DNA from: Pseudoips prasinana
Lineage: Eukaryota; Arthropoda; Insecta; Lepidoptera; Nolidae
Assembly (NCBI GenBank): GCA_951640165.1
Contig: OX621236.1
Coordinates: forward strand, 34,216,948-34,280,947
DNA: 64,000 nt
Direction of reading: 5' to 3'
In this document: piece after piece, positions 10,305 through 23,100 of the stretch
How positions within the stretch are numbered: the stretch's first letter is position 1
Layout: every line of letters starts with the position of its first letter
Position numbers and translations under genes: made by a program
The notes under the pieces: generated by a model
What the model was told of the DNA's origin: nothing
Database searches by the model: none
What the model saw: the letters and a program-made list of their open reading frames with translations, nothing else

Positions 10305-10528
10305 ACCTATATCACTATATCTTATAATGTTCATGTATTGATACATTAATTTAGAGATTCGCATACTTTTAACGTAATGCGTGTGAGATTGACTGTATTT
10401 TTTGTTTCTTTAATCTTTTGTTTTTATCATATCCACTGCTGGTCACTGGATTAAAAATATTGTTTTATTGATTGTTATTTAGTATATAATGTAACGATGT
10501 ATATTATACTATTATGTAATCAACATTT

Positions 10529-10534
10529 AATAAA
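10529..10534 (+). terminator. polyadenylation signal of the astacin gene
   Basis: AATAAA 225 bp after the stop codon, in an AT-rich 3' UTR. Confidence 0.6.
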
Positions 10535-10775
10535 TACAAGCCTTTTATATATATCTAAGCGTATTATTTAGTCTAAAGAAACACTAAATTACGGGCATGT
10601 ACGGTATTAGCAAGGATTTCATTTAGAAAATTCCCTAGTCTTTTGTAATAAGGCTGACTGCCTAGTTCTCTCTTGTTGTGTTTAACCGATGGCAATGAGC
10701 TCCTGGGTTCATATCTCGGGTGTAGCTAAAATGTGATATTGGCTCAAGCCGATATACTACCAAAATCCATCTTTT

Positions 10776-11388
10776 TTTTAACGACAACGCCCGCACTAGG
10801 GGATCTAATCCCTGTGTCGCGGGGTACTTTACAAACATATAATTAGACGGACATAAATAACATCCAAACTGATAACAACTATTTATGGGCCCCAAAAATA
10901 CTTAATAATAATAACATTTATTTGTAAAAATCAACAATACCTACAACATATTGACTGTGGTCTAGTCATCGAACTAGGATACCCTGTATTGCGAGAACTA
11001 GGTCCTTCCAAGTGGTTATATGTAACATGAATTATGTAACATTTAAATAACTATAAAATAATTATATCTAAACATGTAAAACAAGAAGAGAAGTGCTATA
11101 CCGACAAGTGCCGATCAAAAGAAGTAAAACAATAAGAGAAAAGATATACCAGGACATTTACAGCTGAATGTACCTATGTGCGTGTTTGTCTATAGTGGAT
11201 GTGTACATGAGGGAATTGTTGTGTTGGTATCGTGTGTGTATTTAAATAATAATACGAAGGTAACTATTGTTTCTGTTTTCGTGTGCTTTTAGTATTATTA
11301 TAGTATATATTATCCGGCGCGAGATTCGAACCCGGGACACGAAGCGGCGAGGCGACTGTCTTAGTCGCTACGCCAAACGTGCAGTCAA
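10776..11388 (-). mobile_element. tRNA-SINE family 3 split by a 0.4-kb insertion
   Basis: The SINE tail occupies 10776-10897 and the head, with box B (TTCGAACCCGGG), lies at about 11308-11388. The interval 10898-11307 is unrelated, starts with a TAA microsatellite and is unidentified. Confidence 0.6.
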
Positions 11389-11854
11389 AAATCTTACTCA
11401 GACCGTTATTATACACACAAAGCCTGCTCTAAAACTTTTAAGAACGTGGTCGTCCCGCATTCATCAGCTTACTCCCCAAATCGCTTCGTACGCAAAGAAG
11501 TTTTACTTCAAAAATACTTAGTAGGTACTTAAAAAATGTTCACCAACAATCGTTATAAACTTTAATTATTATCGAAAATCACTGGCCCATATTTTGTCAG
11601 TAACATAAATTACCTAAATCTATGATAGTAATACAAAACTCTCTAAGAAACTAAGTTCTAATTTACATAGGATACAAAAGTCACGGATGCACACGTGTCT
11701 ATGGTAATAAAAAAAATTATACGTCTCTACTTACATTATTTGTCCGGATCTCGATGGGTTAACAAGATCACCCGTTAATAAGATATGAGGTGAACGGTAT
11801 AAGCGGATCTCGGTGGGGAATTCTCAAAACACACTGAAAATGTCAATTACTTAC

Positions 11855-12062
11855 TTGACTGCACGTGTGGCGCATCGGTTAAGACAGTCGCCTCGCCATT
11901 TCGTGTCATGTAGTTCGATTCCTGCACATGACAACTTTAAGTGACCCATAAGTAGTTTTTGTGAGTCGGGGTGTACTTTGCTTCCGTCAATGATATTATG
12001 TTTCCAAAGTACACGGCTCTACAGGGATTCATTTCTCTAGTGCGGGCATAGCTTTAAAAAAA
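11855..12062 (+). mobile_element. tRNA-derived SINE, family 3
   Basis: Head TTGACTGCACGTGTGGCGCA, box-B-like TTCGATTCC, body TGACCCATAAGTAG and tail ATTTCTCTAGTGCGGGCATA match the other family-3 copies. Confidence 0.75.
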
Positions 12063-13168
12063 ACTAATTGTGTATGCTAATAATTTCGGCGAAAGCGGTT
12101 TTTTTGTAATTTAGTATTTTGATTTTAAGTTTATAATGATAGATTTGGTTTGTATGTAGTTTTAATCTATTTCCAATATACATATCAGAATAGTTTTAAT
12201 TTATCGTATCGTTATATTGTAAATTCCTTATGTACTAATATAATGTGTGTTAATTTATAATTATACACATAATTTCATAAAACTCTCTAAACGTAACCTA
12301 TGACGCTTGCAGTACCCATAACATCACTTACCCGGTACCGATATTTCACCTTCATGTGCTGTGGCAACCTTGCTACACATAGGAACTGCATTATTTTTAA
12401 AACAAAGCTGGAGTTCTCAGTTGTGTTAATTATAGGTCTGTATAACGCTTTGCGCCGTCTCTTTAATAATCATAATTCCTTATTAATACTGTCGTAAAAC
12501 TAAGTTGACTCAGATAAGTGGCACATCACCAAAAAAATTGCAAACAAAACCGCTTCGGTAACTACCGCGCCGCCTCGGAGACATTCAAAAGAATACTGAA
12601 GCCAATAAGATAATATTATTTACAAAACACACAGACTGAAGTTTTTATAAGTAGTCCCCAGAGCCCGGTAACCTACATGTTGTACACCACATGACGAGGA
12701 TTCCCTTTGATCTCAACGAATCATGCGCCCGCGCACCCGTCGCACTAAATTTTGTCAGGACAAATTTCCACTCTTTGAAATTACAGAGATTTAAACCCTT
12801 ACCAGCGTTAATTTAATCAGATTTATTGGATTTTAACTAGAGGAATGAATGAATGGTGAAGGCGGCTATAATTTTAATGTTTTGATAGCTCAGAGTATTG
12901 TGACGGACAGGAGTTAGTGTTTGGTAGGAGATAAAAGAGAGATGCAAAATGTTTGTTGTTGGAAGGACTTCGACTTTCGACCATCAAGGTATAAACATAG
13001 GTCTTATTTGAGTCGGTTTTTTCCTTTGTTAATGTTCTGTAATGATATAACCTTCAATGCAACCTTTTTATGAGTTGGGGCTAGAACCTCCTTTCATTTT
13101 AATAGATAGCAGGACATTTGGATTTAAAATTACAATGATATTTGACATTTAAGATGTAGTCTTCTATA
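12063..13168. other. intergenic stretch
   Basis: No gene or named repeat is recognised. A coding-like frame at 12300-12497 has no family resemblance. Confidence 0.4.
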
Positions 13169-13392
13169 CGGGCCTGTAGGCGTGGTTGGTAAATACTTGC
13201 CTTTCACGCCGCAGTTCCTGGGTTTGATTCCCACCCGGGACAGATATTTGTGTGCATGAACACGTCTGTTTACGGAAGAAAAGTACCTAGTAAGTATACC
13301 TATCAGTTACCTAGTTTCCATAGTACCAGCTCTGCTTAGTTTGGGATCTGATGCTCGTGTGTGAATAATGTCCCAGGATATTATAATTATAT
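13169..13392 (+). mobile_element. tRNA-derived SINE, family 2
   Basis: Head GGGCCTGTAGGCGTGGTTGG, box-B-like GGTTTGATTCC, body GTGTGCATGAACACGTCTG, tail CTCTGCTTAGTTTGGGATCT and AT-rich end. Other copies include 24569-24824, 31043-31272, 35468-35717 and 56996-57242. Confidence 0.8.
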
Positions 13393-14301
13393 AAATAAAA
13401 TAAATAACCGAAATGTTTGTACGCTCATAACTTCAAACGACAGTACCAAATTGGATAAATCTTTCTTGTATATGTTTGTTTTGTATGTACATAACCATCT
13501 TCGATTGTAAACCTATATAGAAAAAATCGCGAGAAAATCTAGTATTGTTAAAAACTTGTACTTACACTACTAGGCTCACTAAGTACCACCTCAAGTAGTT
13601 TCTGAAAAAGCTTGTCATTTTTTTATTATTATTGTTATTTTTTTCGTAAACGAATTATTATTATTATTTATTTATAAAATTATGAATTTGTCATTTGTAA
13701 CTATTGTTATCAATAAATAAATGAAATGAATGGTCCTGCCTATATTTATTTATTTATTTATAGGATGATTATATTAAGGTAAGAATTCAATATTATTATT
13801 TTAGTGTATACCCACGAAAATAAAAAGTTAACAATAGAGATATACATCGAATTGTGAATCCTGCTACTGTTTTAGGCTGGTTAAATACAAATGCACACGA
13901 TGAAATATAAATACACTGATTTAAGGGTAGGTAATAGCTAAAATCATTGCCCGCAAATAACATCGCACAAACCTAGGCATCCGAGCTAGCCGCTTATTTA
14001 ACTAATCTTCTTAATTCTTACTTTCATGACCCTTCATATCCTATGAATTGAAACTGTAAACTTTGACATGTCACGGTCTAGTGGCCCGACGCTGACAGCT
14101 GTACCTACTGTCGGCTGTAACCGATACCGGGACCCGACTGGTGGTCCTATTTACGAACATTCGCCGAAATGCCACTGAACATGCCGAATGCATGTATTAA
14201 GTTACTCATGTTTTCTGTTTTCTCATCGGACATTGATATACTTAGGTACTTATCTTGTATTAATACAAACTAACTAAGAGAGCCTGTGGCGTTTTTTGTT
14301 T

Positions 14302-14400
14302 TTTTTTTTTTATAGCATAGGGAAACAAACGAGCACGTGGGTCACCTAATGGACACCAGACGAGTCGCGGGTGCGTTGCGGGCATTTAAGAGTCAGCAAA
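14302..14400 (-). repeat. lepidopteran interspersed repeat, inverted copy
   Basis: Reverse complement of the 7712-7845 family (AACAAACGAGCACGTGGGTC, then ACCTAATGG...). Partial. Confidence 0.45.
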
Positions 14401-14574
14401 CAAGTGTTGCTGACCAAAATGGGCTCTGGAGACCTTACTCACACGCAGAAACACAACATTAAGTTAATAATGTTATTATTAAAGAATGTCTTCTGTAAGG
14501 TGGAGGTACTTCCCCAGGCATGCCGGTCTTTGAGCAAATGACCGCTGCGCTGTGCCCTATCTCTCTTTAAATTA

Positions 14575-14826
14575 CATATTATTTGTATTATACATAGTAT
14601 TTGTGTGCATTAAAATGTCTGGTTGTCCTAAGTCTGGATGTAATTATCTATATAATATATAGATAATTACATCCAGACTAGATATTATGTATGTATTTAC
14701 AAAATAAAAGTAGTATATTATTATGTAGTATATCAGTTATCTGGTTTCCATAGTACAATCTCTGCTTAGTTTGGGATCAGATGGCCGTCCCTGAATAATG
14801 TCGCAAGATATTAATATTATTATGGA
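14575..14826 (+). mobile_element. tRNA-SINE family 2, diverged, with a private hairpin
   Basis: The family-2 body and tail (CATAGTACAATCTCTGCTTA) are present. At 14634-14683 the segment AGTCTGGATGTAATTATCTA is followed by its exact reverse complement, which other copies lack. Confidence 0.65.
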
Positions 14827-14991
14827 TTCTGCTGCCACATCACGTTATGCACTGCACCATAGGGGAAAAATACACGGCTAAAGAATACATAACCGATGCT
14901 AGATAATGTGTCAATTTCATAACGGCCAGTCTTAATGGACACTAGCCATCTGCAAAAGTGAGACCGCTAACACAGGTGCATTTTCTTCCCC

Positions 14992-16864
14992 TCAGACCTT
15001 TCTGCCCCAACGGCCGTCGGATCTACGAGCTATGTGCCCCGCCCACTGCCACTTTAGTTTTGCAATTCTTCGGGCTATGTCGGTGACTTTGGTTCGCCTG
15101 CGGATTTCGACATTTCTGATTCGATCCCGCAGGGAAACTCCGAGCATAGCCCTCTCCATTGCTCTTTGGGTGACCTTGAGCCTTCTAATAAGGCCCATAG
15201 TGAGCGACCACGTCTCTGTTCCGTAAGTCATTACTGGCAACACACACTGGTCGAAGACTTTCGACTTGAGACACTGCGGTATTTTGGACGAGAAGATGTT
15301 ACGTAGCTTCCCGAACGCTGCCCAGCCGCGTTGGATTCTACGATTGACCTCCTTCTCGAAGTTGGACCTACCTAGTTGGATGGTCTGTCCTAGGTAAATA
15401 TAGTTCTCTACAACTTCGAGCGCAGAGTCCCCAACTTTTAATTGCGTGGGTGCAACATGGACGTTTGACATGATTTTCGTCTTATCCATGTTCATTTTCA
15501 GACCCACTTGTTGAGAGACTCTGCTGAGGTCATCGAGCATTGTACCGAGGTCTTCCATGGTCTCAGCCATGACAACTATATCATCGGCAAATCGAAGGTG
15601 AGTGATGTACTCGCCATTGACATTGATGCCAAAGCCTTTCCAGTCCAGAAGCTTGAAGACATCTTCCAATGCAGCGGTGAACAGTTTCGGAGATATAACA
15701 TCTCCCTGTCTCACGCCTCGCTGCAAGTGGATAGGTTTCGAGTGTTGGTCCTGGAGTCGCACTGACATAGTGGCGTTTTCATACAAGCACTTTATCACCT
15801 CGATATACCGGTAGTCGATTTGGCACCTTTGGAGAGACCTCAGCACGGCCCATGTTTCGATAGAATCGAAGGCTTTCTCATAGTCCACAAACGCTAAGCA
15901 CAGTGGCTTGTTATACTCTTCGGTCTTCTGTATAACTTGCCGCAGCGTATGTATGTGGTCTATGGTACTAAAGCCTTTTCGGAAACCGGCTTGTTCGGGA
16001 GGCTGGAAGTCGTCAACCCTGCGCGTGAGACGGTTCGTAATGACCCTCGAAAACAACTTGTAAACATGGCTCAGCAGTGTGATGGGTCTATAATTCTTCA
16101 ATAGGGTTTTGTCGCCCTTTTTGGAGAAGAGCACCACCACACTCCTGTGCCATGCTTGTGGCGTTTGACCATCTAGTATGACGGAGTTAAATAACTTCTG
16201 AAGGGCCCGTAGGATTGGTGTACCACCCGCCTTCAGAAGCTCAGCTGTAACTCCATCATCACTAGGCGCCTTGTTGTTCTTGAGTTGTCTGAGAGCCATT
16301 CTAATCTCGTACAGGCTGACGTCCGGGATGTCTTCGGTGTAATGTCGGGTTAGTCGTGCTCTGGGATCTGAGGTATGACTTTTGACAGGTGGCTGTTTAG
16401 TCGTATATAACTGTCCGTAGAACTTCTCGATCTCTCCCAGCAACTCAGGTTTAGACGTGACGATTCTACCATCCTCAGTCTTCAGCTTCGTCAGTTGGCT
16501 CTGTCCAACAGACAGAGCTCTTGCGAACACTTTGGAGCCTTTGTTGCGCTCAATGGCCTCTTTAATACTTTTTGTATTAAATTGACGCGTGTCGCGAGTC
16601 AAAGACTTTGAGATCTGTCTGTTGAGCTGCCGATATCTGGTAGCATCATCTGAGGATGTCAGAACCATTTTCCGTCTTTCTTCCATAAGTTGCAGGGTAA
16701 AGTCAGAGATCTTTTTAGTTCTGTTTGTACGACGGGCCTTGAAGAACTTAGACCCAGCCGTATGGACAGCTTCTACGAGCCTGTCATAGTATGAGTCCAC
16801 TTCCATGTCCTGATGATGATCGCGGAACGATTGGATTGCCCCTATATCCAGCACTGCTCTCAGA
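14992..16864 (-). pseudogene. RTE ORF2, reverse transcriptase part, truncated at the C-terminus
   Basis: Reverse transcriptase with the expected blocks: KNYRPITLLSHVYKLFS, FVDYEKAFDSIE (about 15894-15865), [13 protein letters not shown] and the catalytic LRFADDIVVMA (about 15598-15565), then the C-terminal RAMERAMLGVSLRDRIRN. The first dozen residues of the open frame (up to 16902) come from the inserted AT-rich sequence. The protein normally continues beyond GRWGRKV, but here a different sequence with a stop follows. Confidence 0.88.
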
Positions 16865-17117
16865 GGCAAGTCATAAAGTGTGGGATATAGGCGTAATTTC
16901 AATCTATCTAAATATAGCGTTATTTAATTTAATTATATGTACAAATTTTTATTTATCAATTTAATCAATTAGTATCGTGTGTGTTATTATTATTTTTATT
17001 TTTATTATGTTATTTCTAATTATTAATTTTGTTTTTGTATTTTATTATGTTTGTATTTTCTGCCTATAGGTCGCAATTAGTTACCCGAAATAAACATATT
17101 TTATTTTTATTTTTTTT
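16865..17117. mobile_element. AT-rich insertion inside the RTE ORF
   Basis: Splits ORF2 between LQNRFE and AVLDIGAIQSF. On the + strand it ends CGAAATAAACATATTTTATT with a T-rich tail. This looks like the 3' end of a short retroelement with a simple-sequence tail, but the family is not identified. Confidence 0.5.
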
Positions 17118-18094
17118 TCGAAGCGGTTTTGCAGTTCGAGCTGAAATGGTTCGGGGTTTTGGACGTGGATAGGTAAAGGTCGGAGCGTAGACTTTATCAG
17201 TCGGGACCTCTGGAGTGTGACATTAAGGTTCAATGAGTCTCTGACCAGTCTGTGATCGCTCCCGGTTTTAACCGCATTGATCACGGAGACATCATTGAAC
17301 ATCTGTCGTCTCGTCGACAAGATAAAGTCTATCTCATTTTTAGTTTTACCATCGGGACTCACCCAGGTCCATTTACGGTGATCCGGCTTCCTGAAGAAGG
17401 AATTCATCATAAAGAGTCCCTCCTTCTCCATGAAGTCGGCCAACATCTGGCCCCGGGGGTTCCGGTCTCCAGTTCCAAATTGCCCCACTCTCAGCTCATT
17501 ACCGAATCGTTTGCCCTGCTTCGCGTTAAAGTCCCCCATGACCACAGTGAAATAGCTGTTAGAGGTATGTATGGCTCTGGAGATGTCCTCATACATAACC
17601 TAGACTGCATCCTCGGAGTGTGTCGAAGTGGGTGCGTATACCTGTATAACCTTCAACGAATACCGCTTGGAGATTCTGAGTATAAGGTACGCAACCCTCG
17701 TCGACACACTCTCGATTTTCACTAAGTTGTTCACGAGAGACTTGTGGACTATGAACCCGACACCACCTTGGGATAGTTGGTCACCCTCCTGGTAATAGAG
17801 CAGGTTTCCGGATTTCAGTATTATCGAGTCCTCCCCTTCTCTTCGGACTTCAGATAATCCTACAATATCCCAACGTAACCTGCTCAATTCTTCTTCCAGT
17901 TCGGTTATCTTCTCGTCGGACCGCAGTGTACGTGTGTTATACGTTGCCAGGGCCAGAGGTCGTCGGTTTTGGTAACACGGAATCTGCCGGGGATTCTTAG
18001 CACCCCCTACCCTGCCGTAACCACGGCTGTTACCACGGCTGGGAATAGCAGGGCTGCCGGGGACTGGGGGCCGCGGTTTTGTTGTGTCCATCAT
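17118..18094 (-). pseudogene. RTE ORF2, endonuclease part
   Basis: Apurinic-endonuclease-type domain that nicks the target for target-primed reverse transcription. It reads LALATYNTRTLRSDEK, GLSEVRREGED, QGGVGFIVHKSL, VMGDFNAKQGKR, NEIDFIL and GSDHRLV, which are the expected catalytic blocks in order. A TAG at 17600-17602 interrupts the frame between SEDAV and VMYEDIS. The rest is open until the insert at about 17117. It is the N-terminal half of the same polypeptide as the entry at 14992-16864. Confidence 0.88.
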
Positions 18095-18290
18095 TTGGGA
18101 GGATATGCCGTAATCGCCACGCTTGGCAGGCGGGTTGGCGATCGCAGTAAGGTAGACATTGGTAGACTCAGGAGAACGCTGCTGCCCGTTCTCTGGTATA
18201 TATTCCCTCGGGACGACTTCTACGTCCCCCCACGCGATGAGAGGGGGTGGCGATATTCTTTGAGGCCGTCACCACACATCCTATAAGAAA

Positions 18291-19139
18291 TTAAATAAGT
18301 TATATGGATATTGTATCGTTTTGGATGCGAATGAATACATGATGTGGAGATCTTTGGGGCTGATATGATGATGATATTGAATCGTTTATTCAATATTCTT
18401 TTAACCGTGTATTTTCCCTACCGTGTAGTATCTACATGGTATAACATGGGAATACAATCATTGTCAAAAAAAGAATTCTTTTAGGAATCGAGGATGGTTA
18501 AGACGCTGGAGTAGACTGGTAGAAATCGCCCTCATCTTTTGATTGCCTTCTTTCTATTATACATATAGGTACGAGTAATCCTATTCCAGCGGGCATTGTT
18601 GTTGAATGACCTCAAGTTGGCCTGGAAACTTCGTTAAAACTTAATTTTATATTTATATGTTGTAATTTGTTTGTGGTAAACTCTATATTTTCATTTTCAT
18701 CTTCTTTATTATGGCTGCTACTTCCTTAGTGGCAGGCATAATAAAGGGGATGAAAAACTTAGTACTTATTTGGGATAAAAATTTATCTACCTAAACAGTA
18801 CAAATAAAATTCTATCGAACGCTACGCTATGCTTTCGGTTGGTTTTTATATGTGGAAATTATTATCATGCTGCCAAACATTACGCCAGAGTGAAATATTA
18901 CTAAGCAATTAGCAAAAGTTTAAAAGGAACATAAAAATCGTTAAAAGTGAAATGAATATGATTACAGTGTATTTTTTTACAGTAGTCAAGATAAAAAATC
19001 AAAGCACGGTAACGACCAAACGAACGTCAGCAAAAAATTGAACAGGAGTTGCCAAAAAGCTTAAACTACACACGTCATATGTGAAGATAACACTTAAAAG
19101 CCCTGGGGACAGTCTGTATCGAGCCGACGACGTACAGTT
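18291..19139. other. intergenic stretch with a small RTE remnant
   Basis: A fragment at about 18337-18377 (GTGGAGATCTTTGGGGCTGA, then TATGATGATGAT) is an RTE 3' end on the + strand. Nothing else is recognised. Confidence 0.4.
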
Positions 19140-19607
19140 ACCAACAGAAGTTGTACTACATAAATAAGATAATTAAACCTATATGTAAACTTGACAATTA
19201 CTTAATATAAGCTAGCTAATTAACTAAATCATAAATGTGTTATATCTAAATGTTTTCATACAATCCATGTATTTAAATTACTAACCTTGACAATAATTTA
19301 ATTTAAGTTAGCTAAATATCGTTACTATTATAAAATAAATCTTATTGTAAATTTTTAATACAATCCGTGTACCTAAATATCTATAAGTTAGAAATAATTA
19401 TAAATTAATTATATATTACTACAAACATGTTCTGACTATTTACAAGCGCTTTTTTAAAGTCTACGTGAATAAAAACCTTTTTTATTTTATTTTTTATTTA
19501 TTTAAATATCTATATGTACCTGAAAATAATTATGTTTACTTAACTATATTACTAAAAACATGTTCTGACTATTTACAAGCGCTTTTTAAAGTCTACGTGA
19601 ATAAAAA
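19140..19607 (+). mobile_element. LINE 3'-tail repeat, family C, partly duplicated
   Basis: Ends CATGTTCTGACTATTTACAA, then GCGCTTTTTTAAAGTCTACGTGAATAAAAACC. The terminal ~110 bp occur twice (about 19370-19480 and 19497-19607). Related copies are at 26744-26962, 40647-41070, 50738-50830 and 61549-62036. Confidence 0.7.
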
Positions 19608-20162
19608 AAATGGCGTGTGGCACTCGGAGACTGCCGCGGTAAAGCTATTGCATAGCATTTTTTATAAACTTATGCAATTATAATTATTTATTTATTTTAT
19701 AATACTGCATTTGTGATAATAATAATAAAATGAATGTATATAGAGTACTAACTCATCTTCTTTCACTATTTTTTCGTGACTTTCTTCATTAATAAATGCA
19801 CTTTGTTTATTCATATTTAAAACACTTTGTACACAAATTATACGAGTACAGATATTCACTGTTGTACGTAGATGATAAATACCTATACACCTATATACTT
19901 TCTCACAAACAGCTGATTACCGTAGTTTTCCAATACAACCAATGCCACCTAAAGGCGGGTTGCTGAACTAAAGAGACAAGCGTGATATTTCAAAAAGTCA
20001 TTAAAAGTTCTGGTATTTATCGATAGATGGCGGTCGGAGTGGGGGGTGTTAGGTTTTTTTCGTTACGGGATTTCTGGATTCGGTCCCCACGCTCAAGGCC
20101 CGCGATAGAAGCTATGCAATAGCTTAACAAGTTTCATTCTGTCAAGTTCCAATAATATTTTT

Positions 20163-23100
20163 TTTCTTTATGTTTATTTATTTTATTTTATTTATACTTT
20201 ATTGCACACAGAAATACATATTTACAAAAAAAAGATTAGATACATCATGTACACAGGCGAGCTTAACTCAACTATGAGTTCTCTTCCAGCAAACCTTTGT
20301 TAGAGTGAGAGCTTATATGTAATGGGTTACAAACAGTGCACAACAATTTATACTATGAACTAAGGTAATGAAAATAATACAAAAATAAAAACAAAACAGA
20401 ATCTACCAGTGGTAAATAAATATATACATAAACCTGCTTACTAATACTACATACTAAGTTACTTACGTAACTACATACCTAATTATATAACATATATATA
20501 ATAAACATATAATATATACATAAATATTAGCTGCCTGCCTGCTTAATTGATTGAAGAAAGTGTTCCTTTATTTTTTTCTTAAATACGTCAAGAGATGTTG
20601 TAGCGCGAATTGGATGTGGAAGAGCATTCCACAAACGCACTGCCTGAACGGTAAATGAGCCGTCATACCGGCTTGAGGAGTGAGAAGACATTCGAAGAAG
20701 AAGTGAAGTGGTTGAACGACAGATTTTTTCTCGCGGGACTAAATACTCAAAGCGTTCACGGAGATATGTGGGAGCATTGGAGTTATGAAGGATAGAATAG
20801 AGGAGTGACAGAATATGACAATCTCGACGTCTCCGAATAGGTAGCCAATTCAACTGCGACCGAAATTCGGACACGTGGTCATACTTTCGGAGGCCGTAAA
20901 TGAATCGGATACATAAGTTCTGTAGACGTTCGAGCTTGTTGAGAAGTTCTTCATTTGCATCCAGGAAACAGACATCGGCATAGTCAAGAAGAGGAAGTAG
21001 AAGTGATTGAGCAAGGTATATTTTAGTGCAAAAAGGCAGGAATTTCTGTAGCCGTTTTAGGGACTGAAATGAACAGTATACTCTCCTGCTTACTTCTGCA
21101 ACGTGTTCGGACCATGACAATGTGCAGTCAATAAATATTCCAAGGTTTTTGGCACATTTGGAATAATTTATGGGAACGTCATCGTAAATTACTGGAGGTG
21201 GACATATATGTGCTATCGTGTTAAGCATATACTGGCCACCAATAATGAGAGCTTGTGACTTAGATGGGTTTACCAGAAGGCCAAAGCTTTTGGCCCAATC
21301 ACTAATGTTACCAAGATCACTATTGATGGCGGCTACGGCTAAACTAAAATCCTCCACTTTAAAGTGACGATAAAGCTGCAGGTCGTCTGCGTAAAGATGG
21401 TAATTAGAAGAGATAATTTTAGTAATAGCATTGATAAATACCGAGAAGAGAAGAGGAGAGAGTATGCCACCTTGAGGAACACCTGCAGCAAGATTACACC
21501 ACTCGGAGGTAGCCTCGTCGTGACGCACCGACTGCGAGCGCCCTCGAAGATAAGAGTCGAACCACGCAATTACTGAAGACGAGATATTTAGAGAGGACAG
21601 GATACCGAGAAGGATGTCAAAGTCAACTGAATTAAAAGCGCTGCTGAAATCCAGTAACACCATAACCGTTAGTGATTTCCGCTCCATGGCCAATCGGATG
21701 TCATCTGTTATTTTGACCAGAGCTGTAGCAGTGCTATGGCCAGGTCGGAAACCTGATTGGAAGGGACTCAGCAGGCCTTCGGAACAGAGATACCGAGAGA
21801 GTTGCTGGTTTACAACTCTTTCAAGGACTTTGGATAGGATAGGAAGGATAGAAATTGGTCGGTACTGGGATAAGGAAGAAGGATTGGCAGATTTAGGAAG
21901 CGGTAGAATAAGGGCCTTTTTCCAAATAGAAGGGAAGGAACTTGTCTCCAGGGAGAAGTTAATAAGGTGAGTTATGATAGGAGCAAGTTCCTCTAGGATA
22001 AGGGAGATCATCTGTAGCTGGAGCCCGTCAACTCCTACAGCTTTGGTGGATATAGATCGGAAGGAGTTTTTGATATCTCGCTCAGTAACTGCTGTAAAAG
22101 AGAAAGAAGTACAATCTGGCATTGAAAGGTTAGAGAGGTATCTAAGAGTTGAAGATTTGGTGGTGGCACCCAATGCGACTGGTGGCTGTGAAAAGTAAGT
22201 GTTGAGGGCATTGAGATCGACAGCTGTAACACTACCAGTTTCACTATTGCCAACACCAAGTGATTTTAGGAAATGCCATACTTTTGTAGTGCTGAGATTA
22301 TTAATCGAGTTATGTATGTGGCGTCTTTTAGCATCTCGACACATACGACTGCAGCGATTTCGGAGCTTTTTATATACGTCCCAATTCTCATTCGAAGCAA
22401 CCTTTCTATATCGTCTTTTGGCCTTGTCGCGCTTAGACATGAGTTTTTTTATCTCATCGGACAGCCATGGTGCAGGTACATGTTTAACCTTCACTTTTTT
22501 TATGGGAGCATGGTAATTATATAAATTTAAAATTAAGTGTGTAAATGTGGCAACTTTTGTGTCCAAGTCGTTACAGTTGTAAACAGGAGACCAGTCAATA
22601 CTGCCCGCATCCTCCCTTAAACGGTCCAGGACAATATTTTTGAAGCTGCGTATGAAGAGAAATTGAGACTTACGTCGAGGGCAGCGAATTTTGTATGAAA
22701 GATATACAAGATCATGATAGGAAAAGGAAGCCGGCAACTGGCCATGAGAAGATACTTTAGATAGGTCGGATACAATTATTAAATCTAAAAGAGAAGGAGA
22801 ACTGTGAGGAGCATGATGAGTAGCTTCCAGTGGTAGAATGTGCATGTTGACCGAAGAAATCAGAGAAAGAAGCTTACGACTCCGTGCATCATCCTTAAGT
22901 AAACAGGTGTTAAAGTCTCCAAGGATTATTATGTTATCATATTGGGGCGCAAGATTTTCCAGTTTAGATTCGAAAGAGGAGAAGTAGTCGATATGACATG
23001 ATGGACTATAATACACCCCCAAAAGCATTTTCGAATGATTAACGGCAATCTCGATAAACAGATTTTCGGCAAATTTTGAATAGTCACTTGGAGACTTGTC

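Larger units (their letters stand above)
14992..18290 (-). mobile_element. RTE-clade non-LTR retrotransposon, inactive
   Basis: From 5' to 3' on the - strand: a GC-rich 5' UTR (18290-18095), an APE-type endonuclease (18094-17118), a foreign AT-rich insert (about 17117-16865) and the reverse transcriptase (16864-14992). The protein text resembles RTE elements described in butterflies. It is dead: an in-frame TAG at 17600-17602, the insert, and loss of the last part of the ORF and the 3' UTR at about 14995, where homology stops after DGRWGRKV. Confidence 0.9.
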